Shown here piece after piece: positions 28,016-36,367 of a DNA stretch of 64,000 nucleotides. The DNA lies in the NCBI GenBank assembly GCA_965215385.1, contig OZ244059.1:2728001-2792000 (forward strand), in the 5' to 3' direction. The position numbers were made by a program, and so were the translations under genes. Every line of letters begins with the position of its first letter. Positions within the stretch are counted from its first letter, which is position 1. The notes beneath the pieces are model-generated. The model made no database searches and had not been told where the DNA came from. It worked only from the letters and a program-made list of their open reading frames with translations. This DNA comes from JAPORY01 sp965215385 (lineage in GTDB: Bacteria > Pseudomonadota > Alphaproteobacteria > Rhodobacterales > Rhodobacteraceae).

Positions 28016-28990
28016 TTAATTCGGTGTTTGAGTTTTTGCCTGAAAGATAAAGCCGATGAAGTTCAGCAGTAGCTGCGCGGCTAGAATCTGAGTACTTTCA
28101 GTGGGATCATAAGCGGGGGCGACTTCGACGAGGTCGACTCCAACCACTTCACCCCGCTGGGTCAAGCCTTGCAGGAGTTCGAGGACTTCATAATACAAAA
28201 ATCCGCCGTGGCTTGGCGTGCCTGTTCCGGCTGCAATTGACGGACAAAAGGCGTCGATGTCGATGGTGACATAATAGCGACGTTTGGGTGGTATGCGGCC
28301 CAAGACGGCTTGAGTGCCAAGTTGTCGCACCTGACGCACTGACAGTATATCTGATCCTCGAGCGCGGGCGTCATCATAGCCATCTTTCGCTGTTGAGGAC
28401 ACATTACGAATACCTAGTTGAGTGAGCCCACTCACGTAATCTTTTTCGGACGCACGGCGCATTGGATTACCATGCCCTGCCGTGACGCCGTGGCGTTCAT
28501 CGACGAAATCAAGATGGGCATCGATTTGGACGACGTGGATAGGCCCGAGGCGGTCACAGTTGTTTTTGAAGGCGTCAACGCAGGGAATATTGATCGAATG
28601 GTCGCCGCCGATGATGACTGGTAAAGCGTCTGCTTGTAGAATTTTCTTTACGCCCTCGGCGATGTTGGCGTGGCTGCGTTCGGTTTGGGTATGAACAATG
28701 TCGGCATCGCCGATATCGACGATTCGAACATCGGGTCCGAGGTAGTTTACGTCGTCCTCGTGGTCATATGCGTTGGCGTGACCGAAGCTGAAAAGAGTAG
28801 ACGCTTCACGGACGGCTCGAGGACCGAAGCGAGCACCGGGTCGCCATTGGGTTCCGCAATCAAACGGGGCACCAAGCACAGCGACGCTAGCGTCGATGGC
28901 ATCCCAGTCGGGAACGTATGGTGATTTTGCAAAAGTCGAAATGCCGACAAAGGGTAAATCAAGTCTCCCGGCAGCGTAAGCATGAGGCAT
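28016..28990 (-). CDS. Ureohydrolase of the agmatinase / guanidinobutyrase type
   Basis: The 324-residue enzyme belongs to the arginase/agmatinase/formiminoglutamase family, which removes urea from guanidino compounds using two Mn ions. Metal-binding motifs are GGDHSI, QIDAHLDF and TIDIDAFCPSIAAGTGTPSHGG. The last one differs from arginase (DxDxxDP) by having Cys-Pro, seen in agmatinase-like branches. ARFGPRAVREAS is also typical. The substrate cannot be fixed: agmatine, guanidinobutyrate, guanidinopropionate or guanidinoacetate are possible. It converges with the creatinase gene, leaving 8 bp between the stop codons, supporting a shared role in guanidino-compound breakdown. Confidence 0.88.
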   Translation of the reverse strand: MPHAYAAGRLDLPFVGISTFAKSPYVPDWDAIDASVAVLGAPFDCGTQWRPGARFGPRAVREASTLFSFGHANAYDHEDDVNYLGPDVRIVDIGDADIVHTQTERSHANIAEGVKKILQADALPVIIGGDHSINIPCVDAFKNNCDRLGPIHVVQIDAHLDFVDERHGVTAGHGNPMRRASEKDYVSGLTQLGIRNVSSTAKDGYDDARARGSDILSVRQVRQLGTQAVLGRIPPKRRYYVTIDIDAFCPSIAAGTGTPSHGGFLYYEVLELLQGLTQRGEVVGVDLVEVAPAYDPTESTQILAAQLLLNFIGFIFQAKTQTPN

Positions 28991-29640
28991 ACTGATCTCT
29001 CGTATTTATGGTTGTTGCGGTCAAAATGACAGCCAACTTGCAAGAAAGCAAGTGTTGTCGAGAGGGTTGCCGCGCTTATTTCGTGAGGTGGCTAAGTCCT
29101 TTTCTGCCGTAGAACGCGGAATTGTTTTGCGCGACTGCTTCAACAGAAAAACACATTGCACTAGGCGAAGCCCTAGATTAGATGATAACCTGATTTGAAA
29201 CCAATCATCGGGTCCATCGGGTTCGGCTCCCCTCCGGCAAAGGCATAACCCGCCAGCCGGAAGCACGTGTTGCAGGGCAAGCGGTAACGCGTGTTGTGAA
29301 GCGTACACAGCGGATAGTGAAGCGATCTATTGAGCCCCGAAATTTACAATGTTCAGACATCTTGACCTCAGGACTGCTTTTCTTGCCTAAGAATGCGGCT
29401 ATTTCACCTGCATCCTGCCGTTAGGGGTGAGATTGACCGGCAGTTGATCGGAATTTTCCGGTCGAATAGGCAGCAACCATAATTTTCGGGGAGCAAGGAC
29501 GCGCTTGTCGGCCCGGAATAGTGCCGGTTCCTATTCTGCTTATTTTCTTCGATAGAGCCTCTTGCAAAATTCATCGGACGACCGATTTTTTCCTGAAAAC
29601 AGGCGATTTTTTTTGAAAACGGTGGACATGAGACAGCCGT
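28991..29640. other. Intergenic region with possible left end of the next insertion sequence
   Basis: No gene is supported. GAGCCTCTTGCAAAAT at 29555-29570 is imperfectly complementary to ATTTTGTATTGGCT at 30966-30979, on the far side of the transposase gene, and these may be the terminal repeats of that element (weak). Confidence 0.3.
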
Positions 29641-29662
29641 TTGTATATTAGACTGTATACAA
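29641..29662. promoter_or_regulatory. Perfect 7-bp palindrome upstream of the transposase gene
   Basis: TTGTATA (29641-29647) and TATACAA (29656-29662) form a perfect inverted repeat with an 8-bp spacer, 25 bp before the transposase ATG and 11 bp before its AGAGGAGG ribosome binding site. It probably overlaps the promoter and could be an operator for self-control or a subterminal transposase site. Confidence 0.5.
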
Positions 29663-29687
29663 CACAAAATACAGAGGAGGTTGTCCC

Positions 29688-30833
29688 ATGCCCTTAACAA
29701 ACACGATAGCCGGTATCTGGAATCGATTTCAAGGGGAATTATTCCCCAATCTCGCTGAGGACCTCGGCCGCTTGACCGAGAACCACCAGCGTTTTGTCGC
29801 AGTTCTGGATATGAAGCCGGTTGCGACGTTTATCCAGACGCATTCGACCGGTCGTGGTCGGCCGCTTGCGGATCGCCGGGCTTTAGCGCGGGCCTTCATC
29901 GCCAAGGCGGTTTGGGACTTACCGACCACGCGGGCGTTGATCGACCGTCTGCAGTGTGACCCGAAACTGCGGCGGCTTTGCGGTTGGGAGCGTGTCGGTG
30001 CGATCCCGAGTGAGTCGACTTTTTCGCGCGCCTTTGCTTGGTTTGCCGAAATGGCACTTCCCGAGCGGATGCATGAGGCGCTGATTAAAGGTGCCTTGGC
30101 GGAATCGCTTGTCGGACATATTTCTCGCGATTCGACGGCGATTGCGGCGCGGGAAAAGCCAACGGCCAAGGCCAAGGTATCAAAACCGAAGACCCCCCGC
30201 AAGCGCGGAAGACCCCGAAAAGGCGAGGCCAGACCCAAAGAGCCACGGCGTCTTGACCGCCAATTGAACGGTGGACTGTCGCTCGAACAAGTGATCGCCG
30301 ATCTCCCTAAGGTCGGTGATATTGGCACCAAACGCAACGCCAAAGGCCATCAGACTAGTTGGCAGGGTTACAAGTTTCACCTTGATGTGTCCGATGGTGA
30401 CATTCCCATCAGTGGTCTTCTCACCTCAGCCTCGCGGCACGACAGTCAGGCCTCACTGCCGCTGGCGGCGATGACCAACCGTCGGGTGGACTACGGTTAT
30501 GAACTCATGGATGCGGCTTACGATTGTTCGGAAATCTATCAGTATGCCAAGCAGCGAGGACCTGTCGCTCTCATTGATCCTAATCCCGGTCGCGATCGGG
30601 CGCGCAAGCAACGGCTGGCCGCCGAGGCCCAGGCACGAAGAGTGGCTGGTCAAGTGGATCCAGCCAAGGAACGCTTTAAACAACGTTCCAGTGTCGAACG
30701 GGTAAATGGAGCTCTCAAAGATCGTTATGGCGGTCGCCATATTCGGGTTCAGGGCGCAACAAAGGTCGCGTGTCATCGCTTCTTCGGCATCTTGGCCTTA
30801 ACCGTCGAGCAATGGCTCCGCCTTCACATCTAA
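29688..30833 (+). CDS. DDE transposase, IS5/IS1182-like (intact)
   Basis: This complete 381-residue transposase follows a strong GAGGAGG. The N-terminal DUF772-like region reads GRPLADRRALARAFIAKAVWDLPTTRALIDRLQ, then PSESTFSRAFAWFAEMALPERMHEAL. Catalytic acids are expected at RDST (first Asp), MDAAYDC (second Asp) and SSVERVNG (Glu). A basic Pro/Lys/Arg-rich insert (KAKVSKPKTPRKRGRPRKG) lies after the first Asp. There are no frameshifts, making it the only apparently active mobile gene in the window. The family assignment among IS5-, IS4- and IS1182-like groups is uncertain without database comparison. Possible terminal repeats lie at 29555-29570 and 30966-30979. Confidence 0.85.
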   Translation: MPLTNTIAGIWNRFQGELFPNLAEDLGRLTENHQRFVAVLDMKPVATFIQTHSTGRGRPLADRRALARAFIAKAVWDLPTTRALIDRLQCDPKLRRLCGWERVGAIPSESTFSRAFAWFAEMALPERMHEALIKGALAESLVGHISRDSTAIAAREKPTAKAKVSKPKTPRKRGRPRKGEARPKEPRRLDRQLNGGLSLEQVIADLPKVGDIGTKRNAKGHQTSWQGYKFHLDVSDGDIPISGLLTSASRHDSQASLPLAAMTNRRVDYGYELMDAAYDCSEIYQYAKQRGPVALIDPNPGRDRARKQRLAAEAQARRVAGQVDPAKERFKQRSSVERVNGALKDRYGGRHIRVQGATKVACHRFFGILALTVEQWLRLHI

Positions 30834-31228
30834 CCCTTCTCACCGCCGTGCGTCGCGTTCTGGCTTTTGCTTGAGCGCCGCGTTGGCGTGCGCGGTGGTG
30901 AGAAAAAGGGCGAGCAATTCGTGGGAACCAGCCGATTTTGTCGAAAAAATGCGGCGCAACCCTGGATTTTGTATTGGCTGGCTATAGCTGTTACTCGCCC
31001 ATCGCTCTCCACCATTATTTTTGCAAGCGGCTCGATACAGAGAATTTATTGTGGCTCACGCTGTCAAGATGTCTGATGGTCGGGTAGTGTCTCGGTTTGA
31101 AATCGTCGCAATGACGAAAAGGGCGGCCCGCAGGCCGCCCCGTGTTTGGGATGTTCCGCGATCCTCCAGCGATATCCGGTTCCGGATTGACGCCCTCGCG
31201 TGGCCCGCACTCCAGAGAACCGGATGGC
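30834..31228. other. Flank of the insertion sequence and 3' region of the secreted-protein gene
   Basis: No gene is supported. The only clear structure is the minus-strand terminator at 31121-31140. Confidence 0.4.
31117..31140 (-). terminator. Intrinsic terminator for the minus-strand secreted-protein gene
   Basis: GGGCGGCC (31121-31128) and GGCCGCCC (31133-31140) form a perfect 8-bp stem with a CGCA loop. Read on the minus strand, the stem is followed at once by TTTT (31120-31117), the layout of an intrinsic terminator. It lies about 90 bp after the stop codon of the gene at 31229-32212. Confidence 0.8.
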
Positions 31229-32212
31229 TCAGCTGTCGAGGTCCGGACAATTGAGATACTGCCTTTGCGCCTGGCTTGCCACAGTCTGGCCGGCGAGGAT
31301 GTGTGTTCCGTTGCAATAGTAGTCCTGAATGTCCTGCCGCGTGCGGGCCACCGCATAGCACCCGGTCCGGTTATATTGGGTTAGGTTGGGTTTCCACTCA
31401 AAGCCATCGAAAAACAGGTTCTGCTCGGCATTCGTGAACTCGCGACGAGTCTTGAAGCAGAAGCGGCGAATCAGATTTGTATATGGTACTGTGCCACCGT
31501 ACAAAACGACTGTGTAGCGCGTATTCTTCTTCAGGCTGGAGAAGTTGACGGTCTGTGCCACCAAGTGGTTGGGATGAACCGAGATTTGTTATCTGCTGTA
31601 GAGTACCCATCCCGCCCCGCCATCCGAGCCGCCCCCGGATCAGTCATCGTCCTGGATGGGAATGCGCAGATGACGGGTCGGGTTGCGCATGATGGCGAAA
31701 ATGGAATTCTCCCCGACATCCACGAGTTTGTTGTTGTACGGATATACAATTACGCTCACAAAACCTTCGGTCTCGACAATGGTGGAGCACACTTTGAACT
31801 CGCCGACGCGCTTAATACCACCCACCGGCAAAACACCGCGCGCACCGGCAACATTGTTACTCAGGCAGTTGCGCGCGTTGGCATCGCACGGGGTGGTGTC
31901 GAAAATTTCGGCGCAGAAGGGAATCGGGTAGTCTCGGGGCGTTTCAAAGGTGCCGAAATTGTCGCACTCTTCGAGTATGAACGCGATGATTGTGCCATTC
32001 GGATCATCTTCCATCAGTGGCCCCGGGGGGAAGGTTTTGGTCATCACGATATGGGAGGCATCGCACTGCTCAGCCCCCACCGCCGCCCCGCCCAGCCCCA
32101 GCAGCAGGGCCAGCGTCGCGGCGAGGGCCGTCAGTCTAGCGGTGGGGGGGGGGGGCAATGGCATTAACTTACTTTGATGCCCTAAATTTTTTGTGAACTT
32201 CGCAAGGTTCAT
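31229..32212 (-). pseudogene. Secreted protein of unknown function, broken by two in-frame stops
   Basis: ATG 32212 follows AAGGAG at nine bases. The N-terminus (MNLAKFTKNLGHQSKLMPLPPPP) leads into a signal peptide (LTALAATLALLLGLGGAAVGA). A Cys-containing domain (EQCDASHIVMTKTFPPG, EECDNFG, ARNCLSNN) runs to PIQDDD, then TGA (31642-31640), a Gly-rich linker (SGGGSDGGAGWVLYSR), TAA (31591-31589), and in the same frame a second domain (HLVAQTVNFSSLKKNTRYTVVLYGG, GCYAVARTRQDIQDYYCNGT) up to 31229. One frame throughout suggests a single ancestral gene of about 327 codons; the first domain alone could still be secreted. A 12-G run lies in the signal region. An IS-free promoter region and a terminator frame it. 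No family recognised. Confidence 0.6.
32144..32155. repeat. 12-bp G/C homopolymer in the signal-peptide coding region
   Basis: Twelve G on the plus strand (12 C in the coding strand) encode the Pro run in MPLPPPPTAR. At the present length the signal peptide is in frame with the ATG at 32212 and with the rest of the gene; a change of one base would switch it off. This is the layout of a phase-variable contingency tract. Confidence 0.85.
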
Positions 32213-32978
32213 TGTGAATAACTCCTTGATTCTATTTTCAACAATTGATCGACTTTTTTGTGCGGGCTTTTCAAATTGACTTGACTTCATCTGAGCCGCA
32301 TTAAAAGATGGATACCCTTATTTTCCCAGTTGATCAGAAAAAACTGCCAAGTGTATTGCACGGGTTTGTCAGAAGTTAATAGGGAAGAGGAATCCACCCG
32401 AAGCGTCTTGCAGTAAACCCGCCGAAAACGCAAAAATTAGGGCCTCCCTTACGTTAAGGCACCACCTTCCTTAAGTTAAGGCCATTGGGGGGAGGTGACG
32501 TCGCATGGAAAATTCCTCCAGTTGTTTGATGGCTCCGACGCTACAACCTCTGCCTGGGTACAGGCAAGAGAAAATTTCAAAGTGAGACACTACCGATGGT
32601 CGGGCACTCGTTGGGGCTGCCAATGCTTTCGTAATGCATCTGCAAAACTTAGCAATGCTATGCCCAATATCTCAACAGATGTAAAATATGATCGGTACAC
32701 GCAACCAAAGAAGTTTGCCCGCAGTTGTAATTGCTAACAAAAACTCTTAGTGCCGAGTTGATGAGGCCCTTCGTGCTAACAGCATAAGCAAAATCTGCAA
32801 CCTTGCCAGTCGAGCGAACGCCGGCACAAACTCGTGGAGCTCTGTGAGAAACGATTGATCGCTACTAATCTCGAAGCGAGCACGCCGCCGCAAACACGAT
32901 TAGACCTGGACCTTCCCTTGCTTGATCATAACGCATACACTAAAGATAGATGGCTTGGAATTTATAGGGACAACGATA
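32213..32978. other. Regulatory region between the secreted-protein gene and secE
   Basis: This 766-bp stretch separates divergent genes. It holds the tandem palindromes at 32447-32481. A short plus-strand frame at 32495-32737 has no support. I see no RNA gene. Confidence 0.4.
32447..32481. promoter_or_regulatory. Tandem palindromic sites spaced 22 bp
   Basis: CCTTACGTTAAGG (32447-32459) and CCTTAAGTTAAGG (32469-32481) are two near-palindromes whose centres are 22 bp apart, two helical turns, so a dimeric regulator could bind both on one DNA face. TTACGTTAA-like sites resemble MerR-family operators, but the regulator is unknown. They lie 235 bp upstream of the secreted-protein gene and 500 bp upstream of secE. 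Confidence 0.5.
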
Positions 32979-33176
32979 ATGGCTTACACTAATCCATTTC
33001 GGTTTATTCAACAGGTTCGAGCTGAAGTTTCGAAGATCGTCTGGCCGACCCGCCGCGAGGTATTCGTAACGACCATTATGGTATTCATTATGGCGGCAAT
33101 AACCGCGGCCTTTTTTGCCCTCGTTGACATCGCCATCCGAAATGGCTTGCAAGGCATCTTGAACCTTTTTGCGTAA
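32979..33176 (+). CDS. secE: Preprotein translocase subunit SecE
   Basis: The ATG at 32979 (MAYTNPFRFIQQVRAEV) gives 65 residues, as expected for the short single-helix SecE type; an upstream extension to 32922 is not family-like. SecE clamps SecY in the inner-membrane translocon. The conserved cytoplasmic amphipathic stretch VRAEVSKIVWPTRREVFVTT precedes one membrane helix (about 35-57). nusG follows after 149 bp, the usual secE-nusG-rplK order. Confidence 0.95.
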   Translation: MAYTNPFRFIQQVRAEVSKIVWPTRREVFVTTIMVFIMAAITAAFFALVDIAIRNGLQGILNLFA

Positions 33177-33325
33177 ATCATTCTGCTTTGCAGGTACTTG
33201 AACAATTCATGCTCGCCTGTTACCGGGCCAAAGCTAAGCAAGTCACTACCAAGTCTTGACGGCGGGCTGACGATTAGCAACTCCATAAAATGAAGAAAGG
33301 TTGTAACCGAGGTTACGAGGGAAAA

Positions 33326-33856
33326 ATGGCGAAACGCTGGTACTCAATAAGTGTACTGTCAAATTTTGAGAATAAAGTTGCCGAGCAAATTCGACAAAAG
33401 ATCGTCGAAGAGAAACTCGCGGACCAGGTCGAAGAGGTGTTGGTGCCCACGGTCGATGTCATTGAGGTCAAGAGAGGCAAGAAAGTTACTACCGAACGGC
33501 GCTTCATGCCCGGCTACGTGCTGATAAAAATGGAAATGTCCGACGCCGCTTACCATCAGATTTCCTCAACGAACCGCGTCACCGGTTTTTTGGGACCGCA
33601 AGGGCGTCCAATGCCAATGCAAGAAGAAGAGGTGCAGCGCATAATTGATCGGATGAAAGAAGGCGACGAGGCACCCATTCTCTTGATCAAATTTGATGTC
33701 GGCGAAAAGGTAAAAGTCAATGACGGCCCGTTTGAAGGCTTCGAGGGCCTCGTCGAAGAAGTCGACGAAGATAATCAGCGCCTCAAGTTAATGATTTCGA
33801 TCTTCGGCGGCGCGACCCCAGTCGAACTTGATTTCGCCCAAGTTGCCAAGCAATGA
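33326..33856 (+). CDS. nusG: Transcription termination/antitermination protein NusG
   Basis: The ATG at 33326 (MAKRWYSISVLSNFENKVAEQI) after GAGGGAAAA gives 176 residues, the normal length; the frame extends upstream to 33290 without family resemblance. NusG binds RNA polymerase and Rho or ribosomal S10. The NGN domain shows ERRFMPGYVLIKMEMSD and VTGFLGPQGRPMPM, and the C-terminal KOW domain reads VGEKVKVNDGPFEGFEGLVEEVDED. Confidence 0.97.
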   Translation: MAKRWYSISVLSNFENKVAEQIRQKIVEEKLADQVEEVLVPTVDVIEVKRGKKVTTERRFMPGYVLIKMEMSDAAYHQISSTNRVTGFLGPQGRPMPMQEEEVQRIIDRMKEGDEAPILLIKFDVGEKVKVNDGPFEGFEGLVEEVDEDNQRLKLMISIFGGATPVELDFAQVAKQ

Positions 33857-34194
33857 CGGCCGTAGAAAATCTTTCTAACATTAACAAAAAAAGCTCTAAC
33901 CCGCCGCAGCTTCACTTGGCGTTTGGCTCCTTGCTGCGACCCAACCTCTTGCAATCTGATCAAGATACCGCCACTTTCAACTCTAGCTGAACTGTTGCGT
34001 AGTCAGCGGAAAAGTTTTCATCAAGCCCGACGCTTGACCAACTGAAATATAACCAGTAGATAGCCGCGTTCGGGTCAAGAATAACAGTGATGACAAGGCC
34101 GTGAGTCGGCGTCACAAGGAATTGGCGAAACGATAGCGTACACCCCCCTGTCCCAAATGCGTTTGCGGGGCAGTCTTTGCAAGAAAGATGGTCA
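33857..34194. other. nusG-rplK intergenic region
   Basis: This gap of 338 bp is longer than is usual for this operon junction. It may contain a promoter and the autoregulatory leader for L11/L1, but I could not define either. Confidence 0.35.
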
Positions 34195-34620
34195 ATGGCA
34201 AAGAAAATCATGGGCACAATGAAGCTGCAAGTGCCAGCAGGAAAAGCCGTCGCGGGACCGCCCGTCGGACCTGCACTCGGCCAGCGCGGGTTAAACATCA
34301 TGGAGTTTTGTAAGGCGTTTAACGCCAAAACCGAGGATTTAGAGGCTGGTGCCCCGTGCCCAACGGTGATCACCTACTACCAAGACAAGTCCTTTACGCT
34401 CGACATCAAAACACCGCCAGCATCCTACCTGCTCAAGAAGGCTGCCAATTTGGATTCAGGAGCGAATTCGCCCTCGCGAGAGATCGTCGGGTCGGTGACC
34501 AGCAAACAAGTCCGCGAGATTGCCGAAGTGAAGATGAAAGATCTCAACGCTAATGATATCGAAAATGCGATGAAAATCATCCTCGGCTCGGCTCGATCTA
34601 TGGGAATTGAGGTGAAGTAA
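34195..34620 (+). CDS. rplK: 50S ribosomal protein L11
   Basis: The ATG at 34195 (MAKKIMGTMKLQVPAGKA) gives 141 residues, the usual length. L11 binds the GTPase-associated region of 23S rRNA. The Pro-rich PAGKAVAGPPVGPALGQRGLNIMEFCKAFN is diagnostic, and KDLNANDIENAMKIILGSARSMGIEV is the RNA-binding end. rplA begins directly at the next base after the stop. Confidence 0.98.
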   Translation: MAKKIMGTMKLQVPAGKAVAGPPVGPALGQRGLNIMEFCKAFNAKTEDLEAGAPCPTVITYYQDKSFTLDIKTPPASYLLKKAANLDSGANSPSREIVGSVTSKQVREIAEVKMKDLNANDIENAMKIILGSARSMGIEVK

Positions 34621-35319
34621 ATGGCAAAGCTAGGAAAGCGAATGCAAGCGAGCAAGGAAGAGTTCGCCGGTAAGCAAAACCTCACTGTCGAAGACGCCGT
34701 CGCACTCGTTAAGGCGGTCGCAAAAGCAAAATTCGACGAAACCTTCGAAGTTGCCCTCAATCTCGGAATTGATCCGCGACACGCTGATCAAATGGTGCGC
34801 GGGGTCGTCGGTTTACCGAACGGTACTGGCAAAAATATGCGCATTGCCGTTTTCGCTAAAGGTACCAAGGCCGCAGAAGCCAAAGCGGCCGGTGCCGATA
34901 TCGTCGGAGCCGAGGACCTGATGGAAACCGTTCAAGCCGGAACCATCGAGTTTGACCGCTGCATCGCAACGCCCGACATGATGCCCATTGTCGGTCGGCT
35001 GGGTAAGGTCTTGGGCCCACGCAACCTGATGCCAAACCCGAAGCTTGGGACCGTGACGACCGACGTGACAGCGGCAATAAAGGCTGCAAAAGGCGGGGAG
35101 GTGCAGTTCAAAGCCGAAAAGTCCGGGGTTGTGCACGCGGGAGTCGGCAAAGTGTCTTTTGATGACGCGCAACTAGCCGAAAATATTCGGGCCTTTGTCG
35201 GAGCCGTAGTGCGGGCCAAACCGGCTGGTGCGAAAGGAACCTTTATGAAAAAGATTGCGGTATCGGCGACAATGACGCCAAGCGTTACCATTGATGTCGA
35301 GAGCGCCGTAACCGAGTAA
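34621..35319 (+). CDS. rplA: 50S ribosomal protein L1
   Basis: At 232 residues it is full length. L1 forms the mobile stalk at the E-site and commonly represses its own operon by binding the rplKA mRNA. Motifs: FDETFEVALNLGIDPRHADQMVRG, LPNGTGK, TPDMMPIVGRLGKVLGPRNLMPNPKLGTVT (in pieces). The start abuts the rplK stop with no gap, giving coupled translation. Downstream, an unusually long 532-bp gap with its own promoter-like and terminator-like signals precedes rplJ. Confidence 0.98.
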   Translation: MAKLGKRMQASKEEFAGKQNLTVEDAVALVKAVAKAKFDETFEVALNLGIDPRHADQMVRGVVGLPNGTGKNMRIAVFAKGTKAAEAKAAGADIVGAEDLMETVQAGTIEFDRCIATPDMMPIVGRLGKVLGPRNLMPNPKLGTVTTDVTAAIKAAKGGEVQFKAEKSGVVHAGVGKVSFDDAQLAENIRAFVGAVVRAKPAGAKGTFMKKIAVSATMTPSVTIDVESAVTE

Positions 35320-35592
35320 ATTTATGGGGTGACCTCACGGTCAATGCTCCAACAATCGGTGGTTATGGCGACGCCCTGTTGCGCTTTAGCCGCCATTCTG
35401 CCGACAGCGCATCGCACAGTTCTCATACTGCGGCCAGAGCACCTCGCCGAGGCTTGCAGCATTGAGCAGCGTCAAATCTAGAGCAGCGGGACGCTAAGTT
35501 AGATGAGATGATCCGAGATTGATTGCCATTCGATATGGTTCGCGTTTCATGCAAAGTATCCCGAGTTCAGGACAGTGGGTAGCAGCAACTGA

Positions 35593-35622
35593 TTGACAAA
35601 AAAATTCGTTGTGAACCATATT
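35593..35622 (+). promoter_or_regulatory. Candidate sigma-70 promoter upstream of rplJ
   Basis: A perfect -35 box TTGACA (35593-35598) is followed after 18 bp by CATATT (35617-35622, four of six -10 matches). Transcription would start near 35629 and run into the hairpin at 35671-35700 before reaching rplJ. Confidence 0.55.
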
Positions 35623-35670
35623 AAGTCTTGCCATCCGCAAGTATGTCACTTATTTTACAACGGAGTGAAT

Positions 35671-35700
35671 AAAGCGTGCGATTCGTCGTCCGCTTTTTTT
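35671..35700 (+). terminator. Terminator-like hairpin in the rplJ leader (candidate attenuator)
   Basis: AAAGCG (35671-35676) pairs with CGCTTT (35691-35696); inside, GCGA (35678-35681) pairs with TCGT (35686-35689) around a TTCG tetraloop, and four more T follow (seven T in a row). This is a good intrinsic terminator, placed about 150 bp before rplJ and about 50 bp after the predicted transcription start. Confidence 0.65.
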
Positions 35701-35851
35701 GCTTTCCACCGTCGCGCATTTTCAATGATATTTGAGTGTCTTAGCAATAGCTATCGGGTGCCGTGAATGCACAGCCTGTTTGCGGTCTCTCAAACACTTA
35801 CATATTTTCCAGCGACAACTCTGAATGTCGTCTTGAATTGGAGAGAAATCC

Positions 35852-36367
35852 TTGGATAGAAGTCAAAAACAACGAGTTGTTGCCGAGTTACACCAGATAT
35901 TTGCCGATTCTGGCATTGTCGTCGCTGCTAGCTACGTCGGCATGACAGTCGCAGAAATGCAAACCCTGCGCGGGCGGATGCGTGAGGCTGGCGGTGGCGT
36001 ACGCGTCGCGAAAAACCGGCTCGCAAAAATTGCACTTGCGGGGCTGCCCTGTGCGGCGCTTGGCGATCTGCTCGACGGCATGTCTGTCGTACTCTACTCC
36101 GAAGACCCTGTCGGCGCGGCTAAAGTCGCTGAGGATTTTGCTAAAGAAAATAGCAAGTTGGACATCCGCGGCGGCATGATGGGCAAAAATCTACTCGATC
36201 GCAGCGGCATTACAACAATCGCAAAAATGCCCTCGCGTGACGAATTGCTTGCGGCACTCGCAGCTTGCCTCGGTGCGCCCGCTGCCAATATTACCTCGGC
36301 ACTGACGGGACCAGCAGCTAATATTGCCGCAACAATCGAAACTATCGCAAGCAACATCGACACTTAA
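35852..36367 (+). CDS. rplJ: 50S ribosomal protein L10
   Basis: The start is TTG at 35852 (MDRSQKQRVVAELHQIFADSG), preceded by GGAGA; no ATG in frame fits the family better. The 171-residue protein is the base of the L7/L12 stalk. Conserved VVAASYVGMTVAEMQTLRGRMREAGGGVRVAKNRLAKIA binds rRNA and the C-terminal Ala-rich helix binds L12 dimers. L10-L12 usually represses its own leader mRNA, so the structured leader upstream may be regulatory. rplL follows after 80 bp. Confidence 0.96.
   Translation: MDRSQKQRVVAELHQIFADSGIVVAASYVGMTVAEMQTLRGRMREAGGGVRVAKNRLAKIALAGLPCAALGDLLDGMSVVLYSEDPVGAAKVAEDFAKENSKLDIRGGMMGKNLLDRSGITTIAKMPSRDELLAALAACLGAPAANITSALTGPAANIAATIETIASNIDT

Noticed and set aside
29729..30343. 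204-codon minus-strand frame
   Set aside because: Antisense shadow of the intact transposase gene.
31565..32167. 200-codon plus-strand frame
   Set aside because: It is antisense to the secreted-protein gene, which has a signal peptide, a ribosome binding site and a terminator on the minus strand.
31229..32212. TGA recoding (selenocysteine or reassigned stop)
   Set aside because: A TAA also interrupts the same frame 17 codons later, no selenocysteine-type hairpin is evident, and normal genes in the window use TGA and TAA as stops.
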